A stretch of 64,000 nucleotides of DNA from Herpetosiphon gulosus (GCF_039545135.1 NZ_BAABRU010000013.1:160518-224517), one strand, 5' to 3'. Numbered from the stretch's first letter, positions 9,908 to 18,934 are shown. Made by a program: numbers and translations. The notes: generated from the letters alone by a model not told the origin.

Positions 9908-10846
9908 TCAGATTAACAACTGGGCGTACAAACTCTCTAGGCTCAAATCGCGGCGCACGGTGTCGGGCGAGGCCACGGTTAATGCGGCGGCACTTGCTCC
10001 CAAGCGCACAGCTTCATCCAAGGTCAACTCATTCATTAGGCCAAATAAGACGGCGGCGGCCAAGGCATCGCCTGCTCCGGTGGCATCGACTACATCGCGC
10101 ACCAAGGTTGGAATATGGCCATGACCATCGACAGTGGCATAGACTAGGCCTTCACGGGCTAAAGTGATAATCGCAATTTCCACGCCAAGCCGTACTAATT
10201 CTTTGGCCGCAGCCGTTGCCTCGGCAGGCGAAGTTACGGGCAAGCCAGTTAATGCTTCGGCTTCGCGCTCGTTGGGCGTAATCAAGTACATTCCGCGTAA
10301 ACGATCACGGTAGCGGCCTGCTAAACCATAGGCAACCGGCTCGAAGCACACCGGAATATCTTCTTCGGCACAAATTTGCAAGATTACATCGGCAGTTGCC
10401 CGCGCCAAGTTCGCATCAATAAACACTGCATCAGCGGCCCGCAACAGCTGCACATTATCGTAAATATAATCGGGCGTTAATGCTCGTGCACAGTGGCTAT
10501 CATCAAGCGCTGTATATAACAAACCATTGCGATCGAGCAGCGCCAAATAGGCTGCTGAATGTTGATCCTCTAAAATCATCATGGCATCGGTATCAACGCC
10601 AGCATCTTCAGTTTGTTGGATGATTAAGCGCCCAAATTCATCGTTGCCCACCGCAGCAATCAGGCTACTTTGTGCTCCCAAACGCGCCAAATTTTCAGCA
10701 ATATTGCGGGCAACACCGCCAACACTAATTGTTAAACGGCCTGGATTCGAGGTTTTTTCAATCAATGGCTCAAGCAACCGCCCTTTGATATCCAGCCCTG
10801 CACCACCAATAACCACCACGCGCCAATCTGTATCCAAATGTTCCAT
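9908..10846 (-). CDS. PfkB-family carbohydrate/nucleoside kinase, pseudouridine-kinase-like
   Basis: 312 residues of ribokinase fold. The N-terminal motif GGVARNIAENLARLGA (near 42-57) is typical of the PsuK/YeiC branch, and the C-terminal ATP/anion-hole signature is DATGAGDALAAAVLFGL with catalytic Asp. This suggests phosphorylation of pseudouridine or a related nucleoside/sugar, but no psuG glycosidase is adjacent, so the substrate is inferred only. It sits 25 bp after the SPFH gene and 37 bp before the REC-GGDEF gene, all on the minus strand, suggesting one transcript. Confidence 0.85.
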   Translation of the reverse strand: MEHLDTDWRVVVIGGAGLDIKGRLLEPLIEKTSNPGRLTISVGGVARNIAENLARLGAQSSLIAAVGNDEFGRLIIQQTEDAGVDTDAMMILEDQHSAAYLALLDRNGLLYTALDDSHCARALTPDYIYDNVQLLRAADAVFIDANLARATADVILQICAEEDIPVCFEPVAYGLAGRYRDRLRGMYLITPNEREAEALTGLPVTSPAEATAAAKELVRLGVEIAIITLAREGLVYATVDGHGHIPTLVRDVVDATGAGDALAAAVLFGLMNELTLDEAVRLGASAAALTVASPDTVRRDLSLESLYAQLLI

Positions 10847-10871
10847 GCCAGATAACTCCCTCGCTATATGG

Positions 10872-12176
10872 TTATTCTTGTTCGATCAGATTGTGTTCGC
10901 GGTAGGCTTTACGTTTTTCGTGCTCATCAAGCGCCAAGGTCAGCAAATGCTTCAAATCATCAGGTTTCATTTCAGGATTATCAGCAATGATCGTATTCAT
11001 CCAATCTTGCAGCATCTGCAAACTGGAAGCATTTTCAATTTCGTTGCGTTGACGTTGAATTTCCAGATCAGTTTCAGCCAATTTCTTGCGTTGATAGGCT
11101 TCGGCATCGGCCATTGCGATTGTGCGCTTAATTTCTTGTTCCGACAAACGATTGGCTGTTTGAATTTCGAGATCAGCGGTAATTGCCCGATAGAAGGCCT
11201 TAATTCGATCAGGATTAAGCACAACTTGGGTAATGCCAATATCGAGCACTTCGATGCCCCATTGTTGCACTTTTTCTTGCACACGATTTTTCAATTGGGC
11301 AGCAATTTCGGCTCGCCGTGCCGAAATATCAGCAGGTGCAAGCTTACCATAACTGCGTTTTTCAGGATTATAAAAGGTATTATCGTGAATAATGGCGCGT
11401 AAATCTTCCTCAACATCGCGGCGTAATTGTGATTGAATCGCTTCGATCCAAAAATCGGCACTCATACGCACTTGCATCACGTCCATATTACGCCGATCGG
11501 CAATTTCTTTAAAAATATGGTCACGGTTGGGATAGTTGTAAGGTAATTTCAAAAAGCCTTCATAGCGCATTTCGACGGGCATGCTTTCACCCTCATCAGG
11601 GAAGCGCTGAATAATTCGCGATTGGGTATCAACCATAATTTTATCGACAGTATGCAGCGAAGCTGTATCAACCATTTCAATTTCAACATCAGTTTGGATG
11701 TTGTAGGTTGGCATCACGGCTACGCCAACTTCGAGGGCGGGCACAATTGGCGAGTGCAAACCAGGCGGGCGAATAATATGCTGATGATCCATGCGGCGTT
11801 GAATCAGCAAGACTTCGCCTTCTTCAACATGCTGGCCAATTCGCGCGGTCATGGCCAAGAAGATCATATAGACCCCAGCCAAAAGCACTGGAGCACACAT
11901 CAAACCCAGCAAATTGCCATTTAAGGCTTGTTGGCCAAGCAAGGCCGCACATGAAACAGCAGTAATGCCAGTTAATGTTCCTAACATATTGCGTGCTGAT
12001 TCACGTTGAGCAACTGAGCCGCCACTAAACGCCAAAAAAAGCCCAATTAGGACAATTAACAACAGAATTATCCCAACCAGACCCTGATTTGCTTGATTTT
12101 GCGCTGGCCCAATATAAATAAATAAACAGCTTACCAGCAGGATAATCACGAGGACAGAGGGCGATAAACGGCTCAT
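10872..12176 (-). CDS. SPFH/Band 7 domain membrane protein
   Basis: 434 residues. The first ~130 hold about four hydrophobic segments (e.g. VLVIILLVSCLFIYIGPA, LVGIILLLIVLIGLFLA, LMCAPVLLAGVYMIFLA). An SPFH-type region follows (EEGEVLLIQRRMDHQ, LEVGVAVMPTYNIQTDVEIE), then a helical segment rich in Glu/Arg/Gln (LSEQEIKRTIAMADAEAYQ) typical of the stomatin/flotillin C-terminal coiled coil. SPFH proteins oligomerise in membrane microdomains; no NfeD-type partner is adjacent. It is the first gene of the leftward SPFH-PfkB-GGDEF-TPR run. A TATAAT-like hexamer reading leftwards lies at 12254-12249. Confidence 0.85.
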   Translation of the reverse strand: MSRLSPSVLVIILLVSCLFIYIGPAQNQANQGLVGIILLLIVLIGLFLAFSGGSVAQRESARNMLGTLTGITAVSCAALLGQQALNGNLLGLMCAPVLLAGVYMIFLAMTARIGQHVEEGEVLLIQRRMDHQHIIRPPGLHSPIVPALEVGVAVMPTYNIQTDVEIEMVDTASLHTVDKIMVDTQSRIIQRFPDEGESMPVEMRYEGFLKLPYNYPNRDHIFKEIADRRNMDVMQVRMSADFWIEAIQSQLRRDVEEDLRAIIHDNTFYNPEKRSYGKLAPADISARRAEIAAQLKNRVQEKVQQWGIEVLDIGITQVVLNPDRIKAFYRAITADLEIQTANRLSEQEIKRTIAMADAEAYQRKKLAETDLEIQRQRNEIENASSLQMLQDWMNTIIADNPEMKPDDLKHLLTLALDEHEKRKAYREHNLIEQE

Positions 12177-12526
12177 CGTTGGCCTCCCATGCAGTTAAGC
12201 CGCAAGCCAGCAGCAAGGCTCTAAAACTATTAACAACTATTGCGGCTTATTATACACGATGCTTGCAAGCAGGCGTAAGCGAGAGGTCAGGTGCTAGCAG
12301 TCAGAGGTACGAAGATCGTGAAGGGGCGGTTTTTAGCCAACGAAGAGCACGAAGGACACGAAGAGCAAGGATTCAGGATCTAGGGATCAGCTTTGTATTA
12401 TCTCGCCCATCATGAATCCTGACCCCCTGATCGCTGAACCCCTATCACTTTGACAGCAGTGACTCAGACTTGTATCCTTAGGTGAAACAAAGTTTTGCAC
12501 CAAAACCTACTAAGGAGTTAAGTTTA
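12177..12526. repeat. Divergent gap with dispersed short repeats
   Basis: This lies between the divergent SPFH and dehydrogenase genes. It carries a leftward TATAAT-like hexamer at 12249-12254, a CTTCGTG-family run in reverse orientation (about 12337-12366), and copies of GGGATCAG and its complement (about 12383-12445). An AAGGAG Shine-Dalgarno for the rightward gene lies at 12511-12516. No gene is seen. Confidence 0.7.
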
Positions 12527-13606
12527 ATGAGTAAGCCAACGATTGTTGTCCTTGAGGGCGATCAAACGGGGCAAGAACTGCTTGAAGAAAGTCTGCGCGT
12601 CCTTGATCCTGCGGTGACGGGCGTTGATATAGAGCTAAAGCGCTACGATTTGAGCCTCGAATCGCGCCGAGCAACCAATAATCAAATTGTGTTGGAAGCA
12701 GCTCAAGCTATGAAGGAAGCTGGTTTTGGCTTGAAAGCTGCCACAATCACCCCCGAAAAAGCTGGCGATGTTGGTAGCCCCAACGCAATTTTGCGCGAAC
12801 AAATCAATGGCACGGTGATTGTACGAACGGGCCGTCGGATTCCAGGCGTGCGGCCAGTTGGTGGTGCATATGCGCCAATCTCGGTCATTCGCATGGCGGT
12901 TGACGATGCCTATGGTGCCAAAGAATGGCGTGAAGGCGAAGGCGATAATGAAGTTGCCTATCGTACCGAGAAAATTACTCGTGGCACATGCCGCGCTGTT
13001 TCAGAATATGCCTTTATGCATGCTCGCCGCATGAAAGCCAAAGTTTTCGGCGGCCCTAAATATACGGTTAGCCCAATTTATGAAGGCATGCTCAAAGAAG
13101 AAATGGATGCTGCTGCTAAACGCTATGCTGACGTGCGTTACGAACCACAATTGATCGATGCAACCTATGCTTTGCTCTTGACCAATTCGGGCGATCCGAT
13201 GGTGATTCCTGCGCTCAACCGCGATGGCGACTGCTTGAGCGACTTGGTATTGCAAATGTTTGGCACGATTGCTGGAGCTGAATCGTTGCTCTTAGCTTTC
13301 GACAAAGATTTCAAGGTCAATGTTGTGATGGCTGAAGCACCCCACGGCACGGCTCCCAGCTTGGAAGGCAAGAACGTTGCTAATCCAATGGCGATGATCT
13401 TGGCTTCAGCGGCCTTGCTTGATTATATTGATACACCTCAAGCTAACATGGCTGCTCGGGCAATCAGCGAAGCCACGTTGGAAGCTGTCTACGATGGCGT
13501 GCGCACCGCCGATTTGGGCGGCCACACCACCACCAGCGATTTCACCGACGAAGTGATTCGCCGCGTAAAAACTAAAATGGAAGTTTGGCCATCGCTCGGT
13601 AACTAA
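12527..13606 (+). CDS. Isocitrate/isopropylmalate dehydrogenase family protein
   Basis: 359 residues of the beta-decarboxylating dehydrogenase family. The N-terminus is IVVLEGDQTGQELLEE, where family members usually have GDGIG. The substrate loop is GSPNAILREQINGTVIVRTG, the catalytic Tyr/Lys region lies around RGTCRAVSEYAF, the metal-binding Asp is in LTNSGDPMVI/LNRDGDCLSDLV, and the cofactor motif is EAPHGTAPSLEGKNVANPMA. The PHGTAP motif fits isocitrate dehydrogenases slightly better than leucine-pathway enzymes, but substrate and NAD/NADP preference are not settled. ATG 12527 is chosen over GTG 12482 because AAGGAG lies 9 nt upstream. A terminator follows at 13648. Confidence 0.82.
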   Translation: MSKPTIVVLEGDQTGQELLEESLRVLDPAVTGVDIELKRYDLSLESRRATNNQIVLEAAQAMKEAGFGLKAATITPEKAGDVGSPNAILREQINGTVIVRTGRRIPGVRPVGGAYAPISVIRMAVDDAYGAKEWREGEGDNEVAYRTEKITRGTCRAVSEYAFMHARRMKAKVFGGPKYTVSPIYEGMLKEEMDAAAKRYADVRYEPQLIDATYALLLTNSGDPMVIPALNRDGDCLSDLVLQMFGTIAGAESLLLAFDKDFKVNVVMAEAPHGTAPSLEGKNVANPMAMILASAALLDYIDTPQANMAARAISEATLEAVYDGVRTADLGGHTTTSDFTDEVIRRVKTKMEVWPSLGN

Positions 13607-13647
13607 ACCGTTCGCTGCCAGAAATTGCAGCCAACTTGCGCATTAGA

Positions 13648-13680
13648 AAGCACACTGCAACGGCGGAGTGTGCTTTTGTT
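13648..13680 (+). terminator. Rho-independent terminator after the dehydrogenase gene
   Basis: AAGCACACT (13648-13656) pairs with AGTGTGCTT (13667-13675) and is followed by TTGTTGT, about 40 nt downstream of the stop codon. Confidence 0.75.
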
Positions 13681-13915
13681 GTATCTGGGGAGAAGAACAT
13701 AGAGCAACGAACATAGAACATAGGAATGGGGAATCGTTTGTTGGGGGGTTTGATCTACAAAGGATAGGAAGAGCACGAAGCGTTATTTTTTTAGCCACGA
13801 ATTACACGAATTGCACGAAAAATACTTTGATAGATCCGATTTTATTTTTTGCCTTCTATATTTAACGTTCATCCTTCATCCCTCATCCTTCATCCTTATC
13901 GATAGAGGTATTGCC
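13681..13915. repeat. Dispersed repeats before the NB-ARC gene
   Basis: Contains GAACATA words (13694-13722), CACGAA-type heptads (13766-13822, reverse of CTTCGTG) and a CATCCTTCATCC run (13868-13898). The apparent 35-codon N-terminal extension of the downstream frame is a translation of the last repeat and is not believed. Confidence 0.7.
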
Positions 13916-16090
13916 ATGACCAACAGTATCAGCGATTTTTTTGGCTCGAACAATGCTGGCTTTGGTGATGTGAATATTGATGCGGTGGTTGCGGGCAATA
14001 ACAATCAAATTAACAAATATTTGCAATTACCAGCCCAAACCGACCCTTTACCAGCCGCTTTGGCACGCTTAGCAAGATTGCCACAAGATCGTTTACCTGA
14101 ACGCAGCCAATTGCCACCGTACTCAGTCATGCCCTATGTGCCACTGAATGATTTTGTTGGGCGTGAAGCTCAGTTGTATCAATTGGCTCAAGCGATGTTA
14201 CGCCCCGACCCAACCATGATTACGCCAACAGCCTTTGCCACCGGCATGGGCGGGATTGGCAAAAGTAGCCTAGCCCTTGAATTTGCCCATCGCTATGGCA
14301 GTTATTTTGCTGGTGGGGTATTTTGGTTGTATGCCGCCACCAACGAAACCCTGCAAGCCAGCCTTGATCGCTGTTGGGATAGCCTGAAACCAGACGAATG
14401 GCGCTATGAAGTTAAGCCTGAAACCCGACTGCAGGTGGTACGCGAATTGTTTAATCAGCCCATGCCACGCTTGTTGATCTTCGATAATTGTGAAGATCCA
14501 GCCTTGTTTACTGCGTATCGTCCGCAGGCCAGCAGTGGTTGCCAAGTGCTGGTTACTAGTCGGCGCAGCCAATGGCAACTTGGCTCGATTAATCTGATTG
14601 TGCTGGATACCTTGCCGCCGCTCGAAAGCCGCCAATTGCTACAACAACTAGCCGCCCAACCGAATATTAACAACTATCTCAGCGATGATGCTGCTGATCA
14701 GTTGGCCGAATTGGTGGGGCATTTGCCTTTAGCCTTGCATTTGGTTGGCTCAAGCTTGAAATTTTATTTTCGTAAGCCTGCTGCTGAGTATATTACAGCC
14801 CTGCGAACCCAACGACTTGCCAGTTTGCAAGCGATGGTTAAGCCAACCAGCAAGCTCCATCAAAATAGAATCAACAATTTTTGGAGCGTGCGCGATACAG
14901 TTGAGCTTAGTTATGGCTTATTGCCTGCTGAATCAAGTCAAGCTTGTCGGCGTTTATTGCTGATAATGGCCTATTGTGCGCCGAATGTGCTAATTCCGTG
15001 GGAGTTATTGCAAACTGCCAGCGGCTACGATGATGATAGCTTAACCGAATATCTGTGGGAGCTAGCCCAAGCAGGCTTTTTCAATGACCCAACTCAACCA
15101 CGTTTGCACCCGCTGATGGCTGATGTAATAATTGATCTTGATGCAGCGAATGAGCCTGAATGTTATGCGTCGGTTGAGCAAGCATTGATCACGCTTAGCA
15201 AACGCTATCATGATCAATGGGCAATGCATGAAATTGAAATGTTGCTGCCCCACCTTGAATATGCTCATCGCCAATCGTTGCAACGCCCAACCTACGATGG
15301 ACAATTGGCCTATCAAACTGGGCTTTGTTTGCAACGTCAAGGTAAATACCCTCATGCAGAGTTATTGTATCGCGAAGCACTTGGGCGAAAACAACAGGCT
15401 AGCGAAACGCTGATCATTAAGTATAAATTTAATTTAGCCAGTAGTCTTGGTAAGCAAGGTTTATATACCGAAGCCAAACGCTTATATAGGGAGATTCTAG
15501 AACCCTACGAACAAATGTTTGCTAAAGACCATCCTGATAGCATCATCGTTAAACATAATTTGGCGGGTATTTTTGGTGAAGAGGGTGCTTATGCTCAAGC
15601 GGAATTACTGATTCGCGATATCTTGGCGGTTTGTGAGCAAACGCTTGGTAGCAATCATCCCGATACTTTAGCTGCTGAACATTCCTTGGCTTGGGCAATC
15701 GGTCATCAAGATCGCTATCCTGAGGCTGAGCAACTTTATCGTAAAGTCTTAGTGATGCGTGAATTGCTGCTTGGAGCTAACCATCCCGACACGTTAGCAA
15801 CGAAACATGGCTTGGCTTGGGCCTTAGGATGTCAAACTTTGTATGCTGAAGCAGAATCGATCTATCGCGAAGTGCTTGTAATTCGTGAGCAAACCCTAGG
15901 CAATACCCATCCTGATAGTTTAACCACTAAACAGAACTTGGCTGCGGTTATTTATAGTCAGGGCCGAAACCATGAAGCTGAATTATTATTGCAACAGGTT
16001 TTCGTTGAACATGAAAAGGCTTTGGGTAAAAATGACCCAACTACCCAGGCAACTCAAGAGTGGCTTGAACTGGTGCGCAGCAAATTATAG
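13916..16090 (+). CDS. NB-ARC-type STAND ATPase with C-terminal kinesin-light-chain-like TPRs
   Basis: 724 residues. Residues 1-40 are Asn-rich and contain VNIDAVVAGNNNQINKY, with no recognised enzymatic effector. The NB-ARC region starts about 80 (FVGREAQL), with Walker A GMGGIGKSS at 110-118, Walker B RLLIFDNCED ending about 194, sensor LVTSRR and GHLPLALHLVG. The final ~250 residues hold about five TPRs of kinesin-light-chain type (e.g. YREVLVIREQTLGNTHPDS). This layout is that of STAND switches, in which ligand sensing by the repeats triggers ATP-driven oligomerisation. Some bacterial STAND proteins act in antiphage defence; that is only inference here. ATG 13916 has GAGG 7 nt upstream. 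Confidence 0.88.
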   Translation: MTNSISDFFGSNNAGFGDVNIDAVVAGNNNQINKYLQLPAQTDPLPAALARLARLPQDRLPERSQLPPYSVMPYVPLNDFVGREAQLYQLAQAMLRPDPTMITPTAFATGMGGIGKSSLALEFAHRYGSYFAGGVFWLYAATNETLQASLDRCWDSLKPDEWRYEVKPETRLQVVRELFNQPMPRLLIFDNCEDPALFTAYRPQASSGCQVLVTSRRSQWQLGSINLIVLDTLPPLESRQLLQQLAAQPNINNYLSDDAADQLAELVGHLPLALHLVGSSLKFYFRKPAAEYITALRTQRLASLQAMVKPTSKLHQNRINNFWSVRDTVELSYGLLPAESSQACRRLLLIMAYCAPNVLIPWELLQTASGYDDDSLTEYLWELAQAGFFNDPTQPRLHPLMADVIIDLDAANEPECYASVEQALITLSKRYHDQWAMHEIEMLLPHLEYAHRQSLQRPTYDGQLAYQTGLCLQRQGKYPHAELLYREALGRKQQASETLIIKYKFNLASSLGKQGLYTEAKRLYREILEPYEQMFAKDHPDSIIVKHNLAGIFGEEGAYAQAELLIRDILAVCEQTLGSNHPDTLAAEHSLAWAIGHQDRYPEAEQLYRKVLVMRELLLGANHPDTLATKHGLAWALGCQTLYAEAESIYREVLVIREQTLGNTHPDSLTTKQNLAAVIYSQGRNHEAELLLQQVFVEHEKALGKNDPTTQATQEWLELVRSKL

Positions 16091-16110
16091 GGTTTAGGGA
16101 TCAGGGTTTA

Positions 16111-16198
16111 TCCACGAAGTGCACGAAGATGAGGCTCTAGGCTCTAGGCTTTTGGCTATCGGAATGGTTGCAATCCCACAAAACGTTCCGATAGCCCA
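16111..16198. repeat. 88-bp direct repeat, copy 1 (with internal inverted repeat)
   Basis: Matches 17089-17176 with about five mismatches in 88 nt and no gaps. It begins with a CACGAAG heptad pair, then GCTCTAG repeated. It includes inverted arms GGCTATCGGAA (16154-16164) and TTCCGATAGCC (16186-16196). Looks like a small non-coding mobile or REP-type element; no transposase is nearby. Confidence 0.8.
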
Positions 16199-16267
16199 GA
16201 GCCAATAGCCTTATTCCCTATGTTCTACGTTCTTTGCTCTATGTTTTTTGCCTTCATCCCTCATCCT

Positions 16268-16918
16268 TCATCCTTCATCCTTCATCCTTATCAACACCAC
16301 CCCAACCCATAAAAACCAGCCAATCATGCCCACACCAAAGAGTGTGCCAACTGCGGCGATTGCTGGAATCGTCATTGCAATACCTGCTGCGCCAATCAGC
16401 AAGCCGAGATAATTGAGTGCTTTGGGTAGGCGTTTGGTTTGTAATGCTGCAATACTGATTAAGCTGACCCAAATGCCTCCAGGCAACTCGATTGCCCCAC
16501 CCAACCCGCTGGCAACTGCTGAAATTGCAGTCGAAACAGCGAGGGTTTGCTCAGGATTCTGCTGCTGAAGATCGGCAATAATTTTGATATTGTTGACCAA
16601 CAACATACCACTGGAAAGAATGGTCGTAGCCCAAATGATCCCCATGGCTGTGGTTACCTGCATCAACAGCGGATTTGCTTGCTGCATACGGTGATGCAGG
16701 GCAATTGCCAGCGGAACCATCCAAACTCCAGCGACCAAATAAATAATCAAATACCACAGAGCCATCAAGTTTTGATGTTCGATCAAAAAGCTGATCTTTT
16801 CAGTTTGGCTAGCTTCGAGGAAGGTCGCTAACAGGGTGACGACCATGCCAATGCCGATAATATAGGCAAACCCGTTGATCAAGGCGGCAATGCCACCCCA
16901 TTTTTGTGTGCTTTGCAT
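16268..16918 (-). CDS. Small multi-pass membrane protein of unknown function
   Basis: 216 residues with about six hydrophobic segments (e.g. IAALINGFAYIIGIGMVV, LWYLIIYLVAGVWMVPLAIA, LGLLIGAAGIAMTIPAIAAV, GMIGWFLWVGVVLI). The pattern recalls DUF4386-like membrane proteins but no diagnostic motif was identified. The C-terminal RMKDEG and the stop codon are encoded by a GGATGAA repeat tract (16252-16290), so the original end may have been altered. The gene sits alone between the two 88-bp direct repeats and so could be lost by recombination between them. Confidence 0.72.
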   Translation of the reverse strand: MQSTQKWGGIAALINGFAYIIGIGMVVTLLATFLEASQTEKISFLIEHQNLMALWYLIIYLVAGVWMVPLAIALHHRMQQANPLLMQVTTAMGIIWATTILSSGMLLVNNIKIIADLQQQNPEQTLAVSTAISAVASGLGGAIELPGGIWVSLISIAALQTKRLPKALNYLGLLIGAAGIAMTIPAIAAVGTLFGVGMIGWFLWVGVVLIRMKDEG

Positions 16919-17240
16919 CGCTTACTCCAACTATAGGCTAGATTTCTGCGGTTGAGCATACAAAAAAGGGTTAGATGCAATCAGACACCAAAGTGTTGTT
17001 GTGCGGTGTTTATCGGCGGCGAGGGGTCAGGTTTCAGGGGCGAGGGGTCAGAGATCAGAGTGTCCGCAACCATGAAGCACTATGTTGATCCACGAAGGAC
17101 ACGAAGATGAGGCTCTAGGCTCTAGTCTTTTGGCTATTGGAATGGTTACAATCCCACAAAACGTTCCGATAGCCCATAGCCTTTCGCCAATAGCCATGCG
17201 TGCTCTGCGCCTCTGCGTTAAAGCCTAGCCCCTTAGCCGA
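16919..17240. repeat. Repeat-rich gap upstream of the membrane gene
   Basis: Contains GGGGTCAG words (about 17027-17060), the second 88-bp repeat (17089-17176), and GCTCTGCGCCTCTGCGTTAA near 17200-17222, which is the inverse of the word near 4993. No gene is seen. Confidence 0.7.
17089..17176. repeat. 88-bp direct repeat, copy 2
   Basis: Same orientation as 16111-16198. Inverted arms GGCTATTGGAA (17132-17142) and TTCCGATAGCC (17164-17174) pair with one G-T wobble. The two copies are 978 bp apart and bracket the membrane protein gene. A more diverged relative lies near 23979-24055. Confidence 0.8.
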
Positions 17241-17275
17241 TAAAAACACCCCTCGCCCACAATTGGACGAGGGGT
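17241..17275 (-). terminator. Rho-independent terminator of aminotransferase gene
   Basis: On the minus strand ACCCCTCG (17275-17268) pairs with CGAGGGGT (17255-17248), followed by GTTTTTATC. It lies about 28 nt past the aminotransferase stop codon. Confidence 0.75.
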
Positions 17276-17302
17276 TGGAGTGAGTAATAAAATAATGGAT
17301 GC

Positions 17303-18628
17303 TTACTTTGCGCCGAGGGCTTGCAAGGTGTCATTCAACAAATTGATGCCTTCATCAACTTGATCTTTGGTGAGCACCAATGGCGGGCAGAAGCGGATAG
17401 TCGATTTGCCACAGGTTAGCAGCAACATGCCACGGCGGAACGATTCTTCCATCACGGCGTTGGATAAATCGCCATGCGGATCTTTGTTGACGTTATCTTT
17501 GATGAATTCCATACCGATCATCAAACCACGCCCCCGTACATCGCCGATACATTCGTAGCGATCTTCGAGTTCGTGCAGACGTTGTTTGAAGTAGCCACCA
17601 ACCTCGTTGGCATTGGCCATCAATTCTTCTTCGGCGAGGCACAAGGTTTCGTAGACTGCTCGCATGGCCAAGGCATTGCCACCATAGGTATTGCCGTGTG
17701 CGCCTGGTTTCCAAACACTGCTAATTTCTTTGCGGGCGACCATCGCGCCAACTGGCACGCCTGAGCCAATGCCTTTGGCGCTGGTGATGATGTCGGGCAC
17801 AATGCCTTCGTATTCAACCGCCCACATTTTACCCGTGCGGCCAACGCCGCTTTGCACTTCATCGGCGATCAACAAAATTCCGTGGCGATCGCAGAGGTCG
17901 CGCAAGCCTTGCCAGAAACCTGGAGCTGGCACAACATAGCCGCCTTCACCTTGAATTGGCTCGGCGATAATTGCCGCAACATCATCGGCGGGAGTGGTGG
18001 TGGTAAACAAGGTCTTTTCGATAAAATCCAAGCAGATTTCGGCAACCCGCTCTGGTTCAACCCCCCAAGGTGTGCGATAGGGGTTGGGATAGAAGGCGTG
18101 GAATACGCCAGGCATCAAGGGGAAGAAGCCTTTGCGTTGGTAGGGCTTCGAGGCGGTGATCGATAAGCTGCCATATGAGCGACCATGGAACGAGCTATAG
18201 AAGCCGATCACATTTTGGCGTTTGGTGTAATATCGCGCCAATTTGATTGCTGCTTCAACTGATTCAGTGCCGCTATTGGCGAAAAATACTTGCCACTCGC
18301 CTGAACCTGGCATCAACGAGGTGATTTTTTCGGCGGCCTTGACCATTGGCTCGTTATAAAAATCCGTACCAGCCATATGGATAAACTTGGATACCTGATC
18401 TTGCAGGGCTTGCACCAGCCGCGGGTGGCTATGACCAGTGGAAACCACCGCAATCCCCGCATTCAAATCGAGATAGCGATTACCATCAACATCCCACACT
18501 TCACAACCAAGGCCACGATCCATCACAAAGGGATAGACCCGCCCACTACATGGGGCCATTACCGCCGTATCGCGATCAACTAGGGCAGTTGCGCGGGGGC
18601 CAGGAATCGTCGTCAGCAGATCAGTCAC
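17303..18628 (-). CDS. Class III PLP aminotransferase (4-aminobutyrate/acetylornithine type)
   Basis: 441 residues of the class III aminotransferase fold. FFANSGTESVEAAIKLAR holds the cofactor phosphate site, SFHGRSYGSLS follows, ILIADEVQSGVGRTGK has the pyridine-binding Asp, and the PLP lysine is in TSAKGIGSGVPVGAM. The family moves an omega-amino group from GABA, ornithine or similar donors to 2-oxoglutarate; overall it looks GabT-like but substrate is not proven. The start is taken as GTG 18628 because AAGGAG lies 6 nt upstream in that frame; starts at 18661 or 18721 would put this Shine-Dalgarno inside the gene. It stands alone between repeat-rich gaps and has its own terminator. Confidence 0.85.
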   Translation of the reverse strand: MTDLLTTIPGPRATALVDRDTAVMAPCSGRVYPFVMDRGLGCEVWDVDGNRYLDLNAGIAVVSTGHSHPRLVQALQDQVSKFIHMAGTDFYNEPMVKAAEKITSLMPGSGEWQVFFANSGTESVEAAIKLARYYTKRQNVIGFYSSFHGRSYGSLSITASKPYQRKGFFPLMPGVFHAFYPNPYRTPWGVEPERVAEICLDFIEKTLFTTTTPADDVAAIIAEPIQGEGGYVVPAPGFWQGLRDLCDRHGILLIADEVQSGVGRTGKMWAVEYEGIVPDIITSAKGIGSGVPVGAMVARKEISSVWKPGAHGNTYGGNALAMRAVYETLCLAEEELMANANEVGGYFKQRLHELEDRYECIGDVRGRGLMIGMEFIKDNVNKDPHGDLSNAVMEESFRRGMLLLTCGKSTIRFCPPLVLTKDQVDEGINLLNDTLQALGAK

Positions 18629-18721
18629 GGGGAACTCCTTAAACAGGTTGATAGGCGACATTGCCAAAATACCCACCGTTGGCACAGTGATAGGTATTCC
18701 TACCCATTCTATCCGAGCCAT

Positions 18722-18880
18722 TCTAGTGCGTCAAAGGTAAATCAAAAGTCAAAAGGCAGAAGTCAAAAGAGGGATCAGGTGCTCGTTGTTAGAGGGCAGG
18801 CGTTTGGCAATGGATGATAATCACATCAATCTGTGGCTAAATATTTAACCTTCGTGCAACTTCGTGTCCTTCGTGGATCA
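18722..18880. repeat. Dispersed repeats between aminotransferase and rplJ promoter
   Basis: Contains short AGTCAAAAG words, GGGATCAGG near 18772, and a CTTCGTG-heptad run (about 18850-18878) ending in GGATCA. The ribosomal-protein promoter starts 11 nt after this run. Confidence 0.6.
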
Positions 18881-18888
18881 ATAACGTT

Positions 18889-18917
18889 TTGACGAAAACT
18901 GCAAAGCCTGCTATAAT
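18889..18917 (+). promoter_or_regulatory. Sigma-70-type promoter for rplJL
   Basis: TTGACG (18889-18894), 17-nt spacer, TATAAT (18912-18917). Transcription should start about 18924, just before the leader RNA. Confidence 0.88.
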
Positions 18918-18934
18918 CTCGCTTCGGTACAAGA

